Shown: positions 12,512-26,505 of the stretch, one piece after another
How the letters are laid out: every line of letters starts with the position of its first letter
Position numbering within the stretch: the first letter of the stretch is position 1
Source: Aphis gossypii
Lineage: Eukaryota > Arthropoda > Insecta > Hemiptera > Aphididae
Length of the DNA: 64,000 nt
Reading direction: 5' to 3'
NCBI RefSeq assembly: GCF_020184175.1
Contig: NC_065533.1
Coordinates: 59,930,351-59,994,350, forward strand
Position numbers and translations under genes: made by a program
The notes under the pieces: generated by a model
The model's input: the letters and a program-made list of their open reading frames with translations, nothing else
The model's database searches: none
Told to the model about the DNA's origin: nothing

Positions 12512-15500
12512 ATAGTAGTGATTATATCAGGCCAATTTCACAGCAGAAACACAATAATGCATTACAATAAATAGGTAATAGCTCAAAATTTAAAATAAAT
12601 GTATGGGCGTGATTTTGTATGTAATAAAAAAATCAAAATATCAAAATATGTAAATAATCATATTATCATATTTGCAAAAAAAAAAAAAAAAAATGTTTTG
12701 AAAACATGAAGTATTTAAAATATGTTTTTATTTTACGTTTATCTTTAAAATTAATCCATATAAAAAAGAAAAGTACTGAATAGAAAAACGTATAAACGAA
12801 CTAGAGTAACTATAATAGTAACTATAGAGTATAGAGTACTTATAATTGAGTTTATAACCGATAATATCCATGATGGTGATATCGAAAATCGTTTAAATAT
12901 TTTATTTTATTTATCACGACTAACTACGATTTACGACAGATTTCTCACAGAACAATGATTATTACCAGTCTGCTGTGAATAAGCAAATATAAAATACAAA
13001 TATTTAATAGAATGTAAACTTGTTTGTAAAATATTCAACGAAACGCATTTATTTCAAAATATTATGTAATAACGAATACGTTTTATTTAATTTAGAGAAC
13101 ATCCCGAAACGTGCTAATTTTTAATCGGAATAATAATTAAAACAACTACTTTCAACAAAATGGTATGTTTCTATAAAAATCCGGGTCCTAATATAATAAC
13201 CTAGGCTTGTTATACTATCTCATGTTCTTATTTTTTCAATTCCCTCTGTATAAATACTCACGCGATACTGGCCGAATGGTATATTTTATATGCACAATAC
13301 GTATATTATATGTATAATATATATATATAAATGGACGGGGTGTTATATGAGCTTAGAGCGTTGAGATTACGCTTACACATCGTACCAGCGATGATACGAT
13401 GCAACATTCACCACCGAGAAGTTTTATTAAAACGTCTACGCATTTAATACCAACTCGAAATATTTTATTAACTGACAGCGTGTCAACAACACGCCGAAAT
13501 AACGCCGGAAAAATTCAGTCAGGCGGACGAATAACCCAGTGAAAAGCAACATCGGCGTGTGGGTTCAATTGCAGGACGACTATGTTAGTACGTATTGACA
13601 GTCGAAAATAATAATCAACGCTTCACGAAATCAGTATTTACCTACCAACCCGGCTAAAGCGTTTATAATATTATATATAAAAAATTATAAATTAAATATT
13701 GGTAGAGTAAGTGAGTATATTGAATGCTGAAAATGAAATGTTTTTAAAAATTAACCTATACGCGTGTGATGTACAAAGAAATTAATTGAACGCCATTAAG
13801 TATATCACATGAATTTTTCTAGGAGCCATAGACATAACATTATTCGCGTATAATATACCTACGAGGTGATTCGCCAACCACACTCACTCCCATTTTTCAA
13901 TTTAAGAGAACGGTGTATCAACATGTGATGTTTCGGTCTTACTAATGCACAACATACTGATACTGTTAAACTATTTGAACTATTGTTAAATGTACAAAAA
14001 AAAATTTATATTCTATCGTTGGTTTTTACGATAATTTAATTTTTAAGAATATTTTATATAAATTCTAAAACCTAATTGTATATTATACATACAAAATATT
14101 TAGGATTGCTCTTTGTTCTAATTTGACGGATAGAAGTTTGTATCACAATAGGACTTCCTTAACTAGTACATACATTTCAACAAATTGAAAACAATATTAT
14201 CTTTAAGTAAACATAAAAAAATTTTAAAATCTGTTTAAATAACTGTATCATTTAATTCAAAAATTAGAAAGAGGTAAGCATATGTTAGGCGAATCGTCTT
14301 GTATACCGTATATTTTATAAATAATCAACTAGAATAATATATTTTGATATAATATTTATTTTTTCAAAATTCTTATAAAATGAGTACGTTATATGAATTA
14401 TTGACGAAAACAATAAGAGGATTCAATATTGATTTATTTTTTTTTTTGTTTCAGACACATTTTTAAAGTATCCATGGCTCGAAGGTCTTGACATAAGTTT
14501 ATATTTATCCTGATTTGATTAGCAGGGCCTCAACAATATCGATTGGCCGTTATTCAGAGGGCATTGTTAACGCGATACTACACTCATGAAATCTATAAAT
14601 TTAGCAATAAAGAATTCCAATGTACATGTTATAATAATGTACTTTATAGTATTATTGTTATAATATACGTAGATATATAATGGTATAAAACAAAAGTTTA
14701 ATTTCACCACCCAATATTGTAAATATGTAGTAAATTTAATTTAAAATTAAAATGAATGGTCAAACTTTTAAGTGCAGAATAAACTAATAAAGTAATACGT
14801 AATATAAATTGGACGAATTTAATTTAAAATGTTATTATTAGGTCTTATTATTACATTTTAAGCATACATCAGAAAATATGTAAACGTTTATTTTTTTTAT
14901 TGATTATTTTGTATATAAGCAATGAGTACGAGTAGAATTTGTTATATTTACAATTTAATCTTTTATATCCACTCATCTTAAAATGACAGATTTTATTAAC
15001 ACTATTGACTACCTATATATTTTTACATACATTCTGAAGTAGGTATAAGAGAAATATTTTAAGGATTTTTAATACTCGTGTACATCATGTCGTTGTCGGA
15101 ATTTGAAGAGATTTAAAAATATATATATGTATTATAAATGTATGAATGTCAGAATGTGTAATATATATTATCATATATTTGGTAAGTATGATTATAAAGT
15201 TAAGTACCTCTGCATTGGCAGAGTAATATGATAAAAATTATTGGTTAGCAAACCAATGTACTCAACAGATCATATAAATAAAGTATTTCACATTGAGAAA
15301 AATGCATTTTTATTTATTTATTTCGTTGTTGTTGATTAAATAAATTCTACGAGTTCCTACTGTGTAAACAATTTTCAAATATAATGTAAAGTAAAAATAA
15401 TATTAATATATTTCTGCACGGCAGTAAAACAAATAAATATAATGTGTTGATTATGCGAGTGGGTAATTCATATTGTATAATACGAAGATTACGTCATCGT

Positions 15501-16068
15501 ACAAAATTCACGGGTATATAGGTACACTGTGGGTAGGTATCTGAGTTTGGGATAATTAATCATATTTTATGGTTTAAAATTAATCCGTTAAAGCTTGAAC
15601 GCTTTCATTAAAAAGAAAAAGAAATTATTGATACTGAATTTAAATCTCCCACCTAGAACAACAACAGCAGCAACTGTTAACGACGTTTATCAATATAAAA
15701 TGTGTTTTTATTCTTCCAAAATGTACCTACACCGCACGACCTATTATTGTAGGAGTAATAGTTGCAATTTATTGTATTTTTCACAAGTTTATAATATTAT
15801 AATCGTAATGTATAAAAGTGTATCGGAGCATGTTACATATTATACGAACCCTTATTTAACATAAGACAATCATTATTTTGAAAACTATTAACAATTTAAT
15901 TTAATTTTTTTTTGTTTAACATAATTTAAAGTTATTACTGTACAATATTTTTGAAAAAAAAAGGTTTTTTAAATTATTATATAATATTTCTTTGGATGAA
16001 ATACATTTTTAATTTTTCAAAGTAAAATGTTTTCCCGGATATTTCAATATATATACAAATACAAATCA
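12512..16068. other. AT-rich non-coding stretch with one GC-elevated pocket
   Basis: The pocket at about 13250-13680 is CpG-richer, begins close to a TATATATAAATGG sequence (about 13320) and contains ATTCAGTCAGG, which includes an arthropod initiator-like TCAGT. That combination could be a small TATA promoter, but no transcript structure supports it. The remainder shows only A/T-rich sequence. An 89-codon open frame at 15595-15864 is lysine/tyrosine-rich low-complexity and unrecognised. Confidence 0.35.
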
Positions 16069-16641
16069 CATTTTAAAAGTACCGGCTCGTGTGCTTTGAA
16101 AGTGGTAGGGTGATATAAAATTCCTTATTTATGGAAAGTATCAAACACAAATAATATTAATAATAGTTAATTAATTAAATCTATTGAGTACATATAAATT
16201 ATTGTATATATTATTTAGTTATTATGTTACGACTTACGACCGCGCAAAGTAAATAATAAACACACGCAAGTTTGGAATTCGTGCACATATCGGGCGATTA
16301 AAATCATCAACCCGGCGGCAGTATTATTATTGTGTTCCCGCTGCTTAGTTTTTGTATTCCGATTATAGTTATGATGAGCGACTTTTAACATTGCTCAAGC
16401 ATCGCATTCGCTGATCGCGGGCCCCGGAAAATTGTTATTGATTATCGATAGGTAATGTTTTCATAATATTTACTAGTGTAAATATAGGAAACACAACTTT
16501 TATTTTTGAGTTTTTAAAAATATTATACTACAACATAAATTTGAAATTTGATGTTTAACTCATAAATTAGTAATAAATGATAATTTTAGAAGGAGGCGAT
16601 CGCCCAACGGCCCCTACCTACGAACCGTCATTGCATTTTAA
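16069..16641 (+). mobile_element. Non-autonomous hAT-like element with 8-bp target duplication
   Basis: The right edge (ending 16633) reads, on the minus strand, CAATGACGGTTCGTAGG followed by a GGCGATCGCC block, close to a hAT end of the type CAGTGGCGGTTCGT. The left edge (from 16077) reads AAGTACCGGCTCGTGTG and matches the same end at most positions. Each edge is bordered by CATTTTAA (16069-16076 and 16634-16641), the 8-bp target duplication expected of hAT transposition. The interior (about 557 bp) has no transposase frame, so it would depend on an enzyme supplied elsewhere. The interior includes a GC-rich patch at 16240-16440. Because the duplication is AT-rich, coincidence cannot be excluded. 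Confidence 0.5.
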
Positions 16642-16654
16642 ACAAGTTTAGTTC

Positions 16655-16991
16655 TATGAATTCCAGTTGTCTATAAATAACTTAAAAAAGTCAAAATATT
16701 TTTAGGATAATGAACATTTCAAGTATTAATACTTAATAGTGATTATTTTTCAAGTTACAACCAAAAATTAATTAATTAACAAAAAAAAAAAAATCGATTT
16801 TTTTAAAAAATATTGTAAAATTTTCACTTTTGACCTCTATAATGCACCCAGGATATTCACTTGGTTATCGGAAACCACTCCTGAAGTTTGAAATTGAAGC
16901 ATTATTTAGACAAGTTATGCTGTACCTAGGTATAAAAAGAAAATACTCATATCATCGTATAATCAATACATTCATAACTTTATTTAGAATC
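16655..16991 (+). repeat. Truncated copy of an inverted-repeat family (3' part)
   Basis: Shares, in order, GTCTATAAATAACT, a TTTTTCAAGTTACAACC stretch, an ATCGATTT block, GACCTCTATAATGCACC, GGATATTCACTT, ATCGGAAACCAC, a GAGCATTATT-like segment and the terminal AGAATC with the copy at about 54610-55031. Only the last ~340 bp of the family is present. It lies just right of the hAT-like element. No coding potential is seen. Confidence 0.75.
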
Positions 16992-18179
16992 TAAAATGAT
17001 ATGAGTATGTATATTATACAGAATGAACTTGAAACTTCGATTTATATAAATCATAATAATTATAATTACACTCAAAGCACCATAAAAAGTAAGATATTTT
17101 ATTGTATATTTATATTACTATTATTAATTTATTTTTGAATTATTAAATGGTAGTTTGTGCTAATTTTTTTTGCATAAATTGTTATAATAACAATATTATT
17201 TCATATTATATTCCAAGTGCTTTATTATTAACAAATATGAGTATGTTATACGAACGTACCGGAAAAAGTTAAAAATAGGTACATCATATCAACAGCTTAA
17301 AAATAGCTTAAATATAATGAAAGTTTCATTGTGTATACTTAATAATTATAGACGTAGTTTTGAAAATTTCTTTTGAATACCTAGTAGATATTTTGAATTA
17401 TAACGAAATAAAAAATTATTATTATTTGTTTAAACATTATTATTGTCATCATCATCATTATTTTTTTTATCTTTATTTAAAATTAAACACCTACATATAA
17501 ACTCAAATGGTAATAGAAGAAGGTTTGACAAAGATGATCTTGATTGAAGAATCCGCCCACTGACGGTATTCTTGGATTGAGGTTATACGAAGTAGGTCAC
17601 GACACCATTTTATTTTCAATCTTTCAGTCAGGTGGCTGAGCATTGATTTAGTTAGATATTTTGCCAGGATATTTGGATGGTTCAAAAGTGAGTTATAATA
17701 ATGTAAGTAGAATTTGATACAAATTTATAGAGCTGCATTCATTTTTAAGTCAGAGTCAGAGATTTGGTTAGATGCATAAGAGGTTGCTTTTTGTCCTTTT
17801 TTTCGTTAACTTGATAGTTGAAATGTCTATAAAAAAATATACAGATATGGAAAATATATTTTATATTTGAGATATTATGTATAGTATATATTATATTCAT
17901 TCAGAACAAATGTTGAAGAAGCTAGTATTAAATTTTTAAGCTAGTAATTACTAAAAATGTTATTGATATTTAAACATTTATTCTATTTTAAATATTTCAA
18001 AAATCTAAATTTGAATAAATTCGTTATTAAATGTAAGTATGAGGTGAGTTTATTTTTTTAATTATTGACGTTTTATTACGATATTGATAACTTGTATTAC
18101 ACTATGCTATAGCTAACTTGTACCCAACTATACAATAACATTGTCAAGTGTATTATATAATATCATATCATTTACGAAC
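16992..18179. other. AT-rich non-coding stretch
   Basis: Mostly simple AT sequence. On the minus strand at 17503-17685 a 60-codon open frame contains HLTERLKIKWCRDLLRI followed by a WADSS segment. This faintly resembles the helical gag-like region of Pao/BEL retroelements (an L-x-x-KW pattern then a W-rich segment). I do not consider it proven; it is too short and has no neighbouring gag or pol sequence. Confidence 0.25.
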
Positions 18180-18535
18180 TCAAGCTAGTGCTTCATGTCA
18201 TCATTGAAACCTATCTGCAATCTGCATCACGTATTATCCGTCCCGGTGGTATATCGCAAGAACTTTGGTTATGCGATCATAATTAATAATCGTCTCGATT
18301 TCCATCGATCGAATAGACTAACCGAAGAGATGGAGGGTGACCGTTGTGTCCGGCATTAAATGAAAACCGTTTGTTGTTAACTATTATTTCTAATGAAACC
18401 CGAATGCGGTCGGTCCTTATCAGAATGACCTTTTTTAAGAGCTCGATAGTGGGCGATAGTGGTATAACAAAAGACCAAAAAAACTACACGGTCGCGTACG
18501 AATTTCAGTGTAGTTTTTGTATTAAACATTGATAT
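18180..18535. other. GC-elevated non-coding pocket
   Basis: Richer in CpG than flanking DNA and free of long A/T runs. It contains a 62-codon open frame (18344-18532, plus) that I do not recognise and whose composition is not clearly coding. Candidate conserved regulatory DNA or an untranslated exon. Confidence 0.25.
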
Positions 18536-21500
18536 TAAAATTAATTCAAAATTATACGAAATAAAATAAAATAAATAATAATTAATTATTAGTATTCAAT
18601 TATAATTTACATATTATATAATATGGATACTGTATAATAATGTCTTCGTCGTTGTATAACGTATTATTGGATATGCATTATTCATAACTGCGTTAAAAAA
18701 CAATTTCTCCGAATCACCGAATAAATATTACAATGGAATACTTTAGTCAGAATAAAATGAATTCAATATGAATTATAATGTAATATTATAATAATTCTGA
18801 AAGTTTTTATATATTTAAATATTATAAAATAATAATAAAAAAATAAAAACTGAAACTATGATGTCAATAAAAATTGTTACTTTTATTTTAAATTTCAACA
18901 TATACGACATTATATGTAGTATTGATTATTAAAGTCCCAAAATTACTTTAATTTCCAATTTGACATCTTATTTTATGATTTTGTATAATTCATAATAAAT
19001 ATATAATATATAAACAGAAATAAGCTATCATTGAGTCATAGATTCATAGTCAACGCCATTTAACTATTGTGTGGTATTCAATTTTTTACTTTCGTATATT
19101 CTTTAATATTAATTAATATTGTGTTTTTTTTTTTTTTTATGTATAGGTAATAAATAAAAATAATAGCAAAGTTGTATAAATTATAACAATTATTGATAAA
19201 ATGTAATTCTCGGTATGAGTCATTGCTCCAATCGAAGATAAAAAATGATACAATCTGGATCAATCAATAATTTAATTAATAAATAATAAATTTGATTAAT
19301 AACTGAAATTAGATAATATTTTTAATTTGGTCCATGCTATATTTTTCTAGAGATATTAGCTATTTCTATATTTTAAATTAGCATTGGTATATAGCAATAT
19401 TTTACAGGATACATTTTTCTGGAATACGTTCATTAAAATTGTGTAAACTACAAATCGGTAGATTGCAAATGTATAAATAATTCAGTGGTACAAAAATCAA
19501 ATAAAAACATGACTGAAATATAAAAACTTTACTGAATTTCATCAGGAAGGTTTAATGGGTATAGGATATAATATTATGGAAGATACGAATTGGCTTTGTT
19601 ACATTATAGATAGCTTAAATAAAGTAATTTGTATCCATTGATGTTTCAATAATGTTGTAATCGTTTACCATCGTCGAGTGGCGAAATTAAATAACGTTTT
19701 ACTGCTCTATTATAGGTAAAATGCAGGCATTCGTGAAATAGAACAGTTACAGTGAAATATTATTACATTTTGCAACAAATTGCACCCAGGAATAGACCCA
19801 CAATTTTATACTGTGATTACAACGATTAATCTATAGCTTAATCCTGACTTATGGGGTCCATTTCATTACAAAGACTCCGATTTAATAGTAATTATACAAT
19901 TGTCGATGTTAAATTAAAGGGATAGTGAACCTACACGTCACGTATGCCAAAGGTGTAGTGAAGTTGGCCTATAATTATTAATAGAACGCGACAATATATT
20001 TACTTCCTTGTTAAATATCGTATTTAATGAAAATTATTTCTTAAAAAATAAAAATCAATTTAACAATAAATTATAATATTTTTTAAAGTTTGCTATATAC
20101 TCATCTGGTCAAGTTTTGTATAATTTGAAATACTTTCATACTTTAAATATTCACCTCAATATCAAGTTCTGAAAGTTTATTCTTCACAATGAATGTGATC
20201 AAATCAAAACAGTGACAAATAAAACTCGTTTTTCATTAAAACTAACAAAATACACACCTGTTGATACCTATTAAAAATATATATCCTATGATAAATAGAA
20301 ATAACAAATATATTTAAATTATCAGCACATTTGTAAATTTAAACAGGTATTATAATATAAAAATATTATTAAAAAAAAAACCATCATTTTTTCCTTTCTA
20401 TTCTACACGGAAAAAAATGTTTGTAGATACGAACACGCATTACAGACACATGCGCTTGACATTTTTTTCGAAATTATAATTATACAATTAAAATGTTGGC
20501 ACTTAATCCTAAAAAGGTTTCCTACCCGCTGTGGCTATATGTAATAAAGTATAACCTACGTTCTACAATAATTAAATATTAAAATTATAATATAGGATAG
20601 ATTTCAACGAAATTTTAATTTGATTGTTTATAGCAGCGATACTGTAAGCCACGTTCCATTATACCTTTTTGATGTAAACTGTTTCACGGGTATTATTTGT
20701 ATTATTTGATTTGATATGTAAATTGTGCCCCGAGTACTATTTTTACGGGAAATGGTATAGATGCGTTATCCAAGTATTTGTTTTTGATTTAAATTAACTG
20801 TGTCCAATCAGACGAAACAACATAGTACGTGTTCTATACCTACATTAATATTATATAGACATTAGTGGTAACATTGCTCAGTAGAATCATTATTATTATA
20901 TAATGTGTGAACTTTCTACACAATATATTGATGAGAATCACATTATTATAACAATTTTACCATTTTTTGTTTGTTGTACTTGAATTAAATAATAATAAAA
21001 TAAAATATTTCTTTGCCATTATATTATGTGTGTTCTCAATAAATTATCTAACTTAAAGCATAGTAAAAAACAACCCAATTTTTATCGTATACCGTACTAA
21101 GCCAATCGTTTATCACATTAATGTGGGATGGACGATGAAAGATACAATATTATTCGTATCAGGATTAAAGCAACTATTACAGTGATCAAATCATTGCTTA
21201 AGTATCTTACATATATTATCAAAGTGGTTATACTTACATTGTCCACTAAGTTATAACTAAAATAAATATCGTAAAAAACCCTTAAAAAAAAAAAAGCAAA
21301 AATTAATTTATTGGCCGTTTTTATAATTGTCCATATCTTGGTTATTATTCATAATAACTGACTTATTTACTCAATATACCTAATATTTTATCATTTTAAC
21401 ATCACTATTCCCGTTATCCACATGAAATAATAATTAATTATTTAATACATTAATTAATAAGTACCGTATTGTGCATATTGCACGATTTTATTAATTAAAC

Positions 21501-24000
21501 ACACTTCTATAAATAGTTTGCTCTTTCGGTCTGTTTCTTTTTTCTGTTCTGGTGTGCTATGTAGAATTGCGTGAATACTTTTTCTTTAAGATATTTATTT
21601 TTATGAGGCGACAATAATTCGAGGCACATAATTATTATATTATGGTTTGCGTCGGTGCCGTGAATATAAATCATAAATATGAAGTCCATTTAATGAAATT
21701 ATAGTTGGTCGATAACAATTTTTCCGATTAAAATACGTGCATAGAGTAATTATTGAGATATTGTTTATTGTTAATAATATAAACGTTCATAATATCGCAA
21801 TATAGATCAATACGAGGTTTGGTTAAGATATACAAATTCTAAAATTTATAAGAACGTTTCGCACGTATCTTTTATGAGTTCCCATACGATTTGTTAAAAA
21901 AGGAAATAAAATATTTTGTTAGCTAATGATCACGAGTATAGTGTTGATAAACTTTTATTTACGAGTTAGCAAATATAATACACTAAAACTCCGAGGAAAT
22001 GTCTATACACAATACCGCCCTAAAGTTAATACAACGTATTGAAATTTTTTTGATTTAAAACCATTTTAATTTTTAACGATACATTTAACAGGTAAAGTAA
22101 AAAAATATAGTGATTGGTATTGAAATTCAAATGAGTACCTATTATTGAAAAATTTAATGGTTCTATTATTTTTATTTTGAATATTGTTTATCGTCTTGTG
22201 ACTTAAGCAAAAAATCGATATACCGACTGAACCAACGAATAAAAATTTTGCAATCAAATGCAGTTCTTAACATTTAATCTAAAAAACGAATTAGTGTGGA
22301 AATCACATAAATACATTGAATGACAATATTTTCGGTCAATAATGTACCTATATAAGTTTATATTATAATATGAAGCTTAATCGCAAATAAAAGCAATGCA
22401 TTGCTACGTCATTGCAAAAACATGATGCAAAGCGTAGTGAAATCCAAGTCCTTTGTCAAAGTGATATATTATTAAACCGAGAACAATATGATTTTTAGTA
22501 TCAAGACACAGAATATGTAATACGTAATTGACGTGACGTATAACATGACAGGCGCCAACAAATCACAATAGTCGTTTAACGGGTTTCTGCTTTGATTTGT
22601 TTAATATGAATATCATAGGTATTTACTAATTGAGTTTGAATAATGGGGAAACAGTGTTGGTATTGTTGTCATAACTATCGCATAACAATTATAAGTTTCA
22701 TAGTTGTAATAGCGTTATAGTGATGAAATGCTAAACAACCTTGGAAAACTGTTCAAATCGACCTATGAGGTTATTAGTGTTAACTGTTGTTGAGGGTTTT
22801 GATGATGCATTCTTAGTAAAAATTTCTTACTATAGCTCACAATACAATTAATTATTGTACCTAGCTATATACTAGGGGTTTTCAACGACCATGAAATATT
22901 CATTTAGCGTATCCAACAGCCGTATTCAAAATTTTCCCGAAAACAACACAAAAATATTTATGGAAACGATAATATACTGCACAGGTATTATCATTATTAG
23001 TGTTTAGAAGTTATAGGAGCTAAAGTAGGTAAAGGATGCTCAAACAATTATTCAGAATTCCAAAAAAAAAAAAAAATTGTCTAATGATATTAATAGTTAA
23101 TAATATCTATAAAGATAGATTTAAAGATAGGAAAAAAAGATTTATAGGTAATATTTAAAATATAACGGAAAATTGATTGGCATTTTGACATATTTTTATA
23201 CTAAAAGATATTTTAAAATGTGAATTGAATACCTACAACAGATCTACTAACGAATAAACAATAAATAAATTTACGATTAGTTAATTCGATAATTTATCAA
23301 CGATAAGATATTATTTCAGCATATTAGCGTGATACGGATTAAATGCACATCGTGCTGTTATCGTAAAATACATACTCAATTGTGACGATGACATTAAAAA
23401 CCTAAATAAATATTGAATTTTATAATTAATAATTGTTTAAAATACATCGGTTTAGAAAAAAATATTAGATATTATGCTTAATAAGCGTTTGGAAATTAAT
23501 ACTATACACACTTTTTTCATAAAATTGACGAAATGTGCAAAATATACATTTTAAATTTTCGATTTTTAAACTCGCAAACGTATAGTTAGTGTTTTAGTTT
23601 GGTCTACTGACAGCTATATATCGAGAGAATTTTGAACAATACGCAACTCTTACTACTCCTGAGGCCTAATCATCCTATAACATATCAATATATCAATATA
23701 TCATTATGTACTTAACATTGTTGCGTTTGCATATTTTTTTTTGAATCAGTTTAATTCACAGTTCAAAACTCGACATAATCAATAGCTCTTAAGTCAATGC
23801 TGGGTATGATTCTTTTTACAGATGGTATATCGTACAACACATACACATTAATAATATTAATCTACCGAGTACCGCGGTGTGTATAACCGATCATTAATTA
23901 CAAACGTTTATCTAAGGCCATGTGTCAACGTGTTTTAAAAATATTTCTGTAAGTCTATCTTTGCCTAAAATAAATATATATAGTCTTTCACACAGTTAAG
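18536..24000. other. AT-rich non-coding stretch
   Basis: No gene, RNA gene or well-bounded repeat is visible. Poly-T and poly-A tracts (about 19124, 21284, 23062) and short AT microsatellites are present. A TAGGGGTTTTCAACGACC phrase near 22874 recalls hAT termini but has no partner. Confidence 0.5.
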
Positions 24001-24011
24001 AGTTGATATTA

Positions 24012-24105
24012 TTGAAAGGGTTCGAGTGAATTCTTGAAAGGGTCTGTCCGCCTAGCAACCCAGAACCCTCCACAACACCCCTCGTTCTAACCACCAAGCC
24101 AATAT
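24012..24105 (-). repeat. GC-rich block with a tRNA-like A-box, possible SINE fragment
   Basis: About 90 bp that is C-rich on the plus strand in an otherwise AT-rich region. On the minus strand it begins TTGGCTTGGTGGTTAGAACG, which fits an RNA polymerase III A-box (TGGCnnnGTGG) as found in tRNAs and tRNA-derived SINEs. A convincing B-box at the right distance is not visible and no cloverleaf can be drawn, so it is not called a tRNA. Confidence 0.3.
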
Positions 24106-25326
24106 GTACGTAAACGTTGTATTATTTCAGTGCACTGTTAATCAAAGGATTCTGAAGGTAGCAAGTAGCTATACGTTTATTATAGTTTCCAGAAGACTAA
24201 CCACGTGGAATTTTCAATGATTTCAGTAGTGCTTTACCTTTCACAAACTCACTCTAAAACGCGGTAAAATTTGAATTTTGATTTATTACATAAATTAATT
24301 AATACTTGAAAAGTTAAGATTGCGTTAAATGTCTATTGGATAATCCACTTGAACTTAAATTATATTATATAATGGCTATAAAGAGATTAAATTTAAAAAA
24401 AATTTAAATAAACTCAAAAACTGTAATGAATTATTTTTTCAGTGGAAGTGTGAAATTCGTAGAGTCGTTTCAAATCAAATAATAATATAAAAAATCATTT
24501 GTAAATATTGTGAGTTAGAAAAAAAAAAATAAAAACATAAAATAAAATATGCAACAAAATAAACTCAATATAATAATAATAATCATTTATATATATATGT
24601 ATATAATATACCTGTATAAAACTATTAAGTATTTAATATTAAATGGGTATTTGTAACTTGTAAGAACGTTAAAATTATTTAATGGTACAAACTTTTTTAT
24701 TGACTGAATAAATACGAATTTCGTGCACATAATATTAAGCAGTTTAAGCAGTCGAGTAATTTCAACATTTTCAAATCACTAATTATACTAAACGTAGTTT
24801 ATTTTACTGCAAAACAAACGGGTTAAATTCGTTAAATATAATAATATTAGTGGCCCATTATACTGTGTATAATATGATAAAATAAAATATTATTAAAAAC
24901 CGGCAAACACCCGGGTTGAAAGTTAGTACGTTAAAAATTGGCTGAAAAAACACCATATCCAGATTATTTATTTTGAACTTTTATTGACCAAATATATAGT
25001 TCTGTTTTTTGATGTTCACCAAAAATCTAAGACCTCATAATTTTAGCAGATATTGATTTAAATATAAAAACTATTAAAAACCAATTAATAATATGAATGC
25101 ATCTTAGTTAAAGTTTCAAAATGAGTTTTTCGCAAAAACCATCGAGATTGATTCAAGTGGTACGCAATCTAACGACAGTACAAAAATATGTGTTCTGAAT
25201 AGTAATAGTTCACTTAATTATGGATACATAACCTTACTCTATTATTTATTGGTAAATTGATAATTTGATTTGATTTTAATTGAAAAATGTGGTCGTCCTT
25301 AATGAAAATGTTAAATTACTTTTTTG

Positions 25327-26505
25327 GATTCTGAACGAAGTGATGAATGTATTGATTTTACAATGATGTGCGTGCATGTGTTTTTTGCATCTATTTACAG
25401 ATTAACTTGTTGAAATAATGATTCAATTTCCATCTTTGGGGGTGGTTTTCGATGACAAAGTGAATATCATTGGTGCATTATAGAGATTAAAAGTAAAAAC
25501 TTTCTAACAGTTTAAAAAAAAATCGATATTTTGATATGGTTGTAACTCAAAAAATAATCACTGTAAATATTTAATATTTCCACCAAATGTTTATATTAGC
25601 GATATATTTTCAAAATATTTTGACTTTTTTAAACTATTTATAGTCACCTGAAATTTTCAATTTTTCTAAGCATATTTTTATAAAGTGTCGATAAAAATTT
25701 AATACAATGTTTCTTATAAGATATTCTTATTGTAGTTAAAAAAAAATCAAAAATCGTTAATCACATTTTTTTTTATAAGCGTTCTTTATATTTAATGCTA
25801 ACCTATCTTTATATTTTTACGAAATATGTCAAAATTACAAAAATTTACAAGTAGTTGAAAATACATAAAATTCTTTGTGTTTATATCTAAATAAAATCCC
25901 CCAAGCCATAAGTACTACTGTTGGATAGTTCCTTAAATCATGTTAACTCACGTTAAAATCACATAAACACCGCATATATGCTTATTGTAAATAATCTTAC
26001 AGATTGTATATTTTCTAAATAAATGTTATAAAAAAAAAAAATATCTAAATTTAAAAAAATTACAAATTAAGTAAAGTTTTCCATTAGTTTTCCTTTAAAA
26101 TAGTTATAGAGAAAACTTGAAGCATCATTGTAGGTAAAATATTACGAATGTTTGCATTTTAAATCTTTACAAATTCGCGTAACCATTAGCATTTGGAGTT
26201 TAAATATTGATAAAAATTCGTTATGAATATTTATGAATTATTTTGTAATTAAAATTTATAAAAAAAATTGTAAAATCAGCTAAGAGTTGAGAATTTAATA
26301 CAAGACTTTCCATAAGTTCGACTTGAAATAATAAAAAAAAAATTACTTAAATTTCGGGGTACTCAGGTCATTAAAACATAAACCACCTTTTTCACCATCT
26401 ATTGAAATATATATATATATATCCTAGGCTGACAAATCATCTCAATTCAAAATCTTTTTTCGTATACAATGATATATATCTTTGGATTTAAATTTAATAC
26501 ATCCA
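25327..26505 (-). repeat. Inverted-repeat family, minus-strand copy
   Basis: Same family as 53607-55038, in the opposite orientation. The left edge carries GATTCTGAACGAAGTGATG (25327-25345). The other edge carries the complementary-type ATCATCTCAATTCAAAATC (about 26437-26454), preceded by the family phrase GGCTGACAAATCATCTC, and continues through a TTTTTTCGTATACAATGATA-like flank also found left of the 53.7 kb copy. Interior phrases such as GTGTCGATAAAAATTTAATAC and GGTGGTTTTCGATG (complement of ATCGGAAACCACC) match. No open frame. Confidence 0.8.

Noticed and set aside
15595..15864. 89-codon open frame
   Set aside because: Lys/Tyr/Asn-rich composition typical of translated AT-rich non-coding DNA; no splice context and no similarity I know.
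22872..22892. TAGGGGTTTTCAACGACC as a hAT terminus
   Set aside because: Single short match with no second end.
24012..24105. tRNA gene
   Set aside because: Only an A-box-like start; no B-box (GGTTCGA type) at the right spacing and no cloverleaf.
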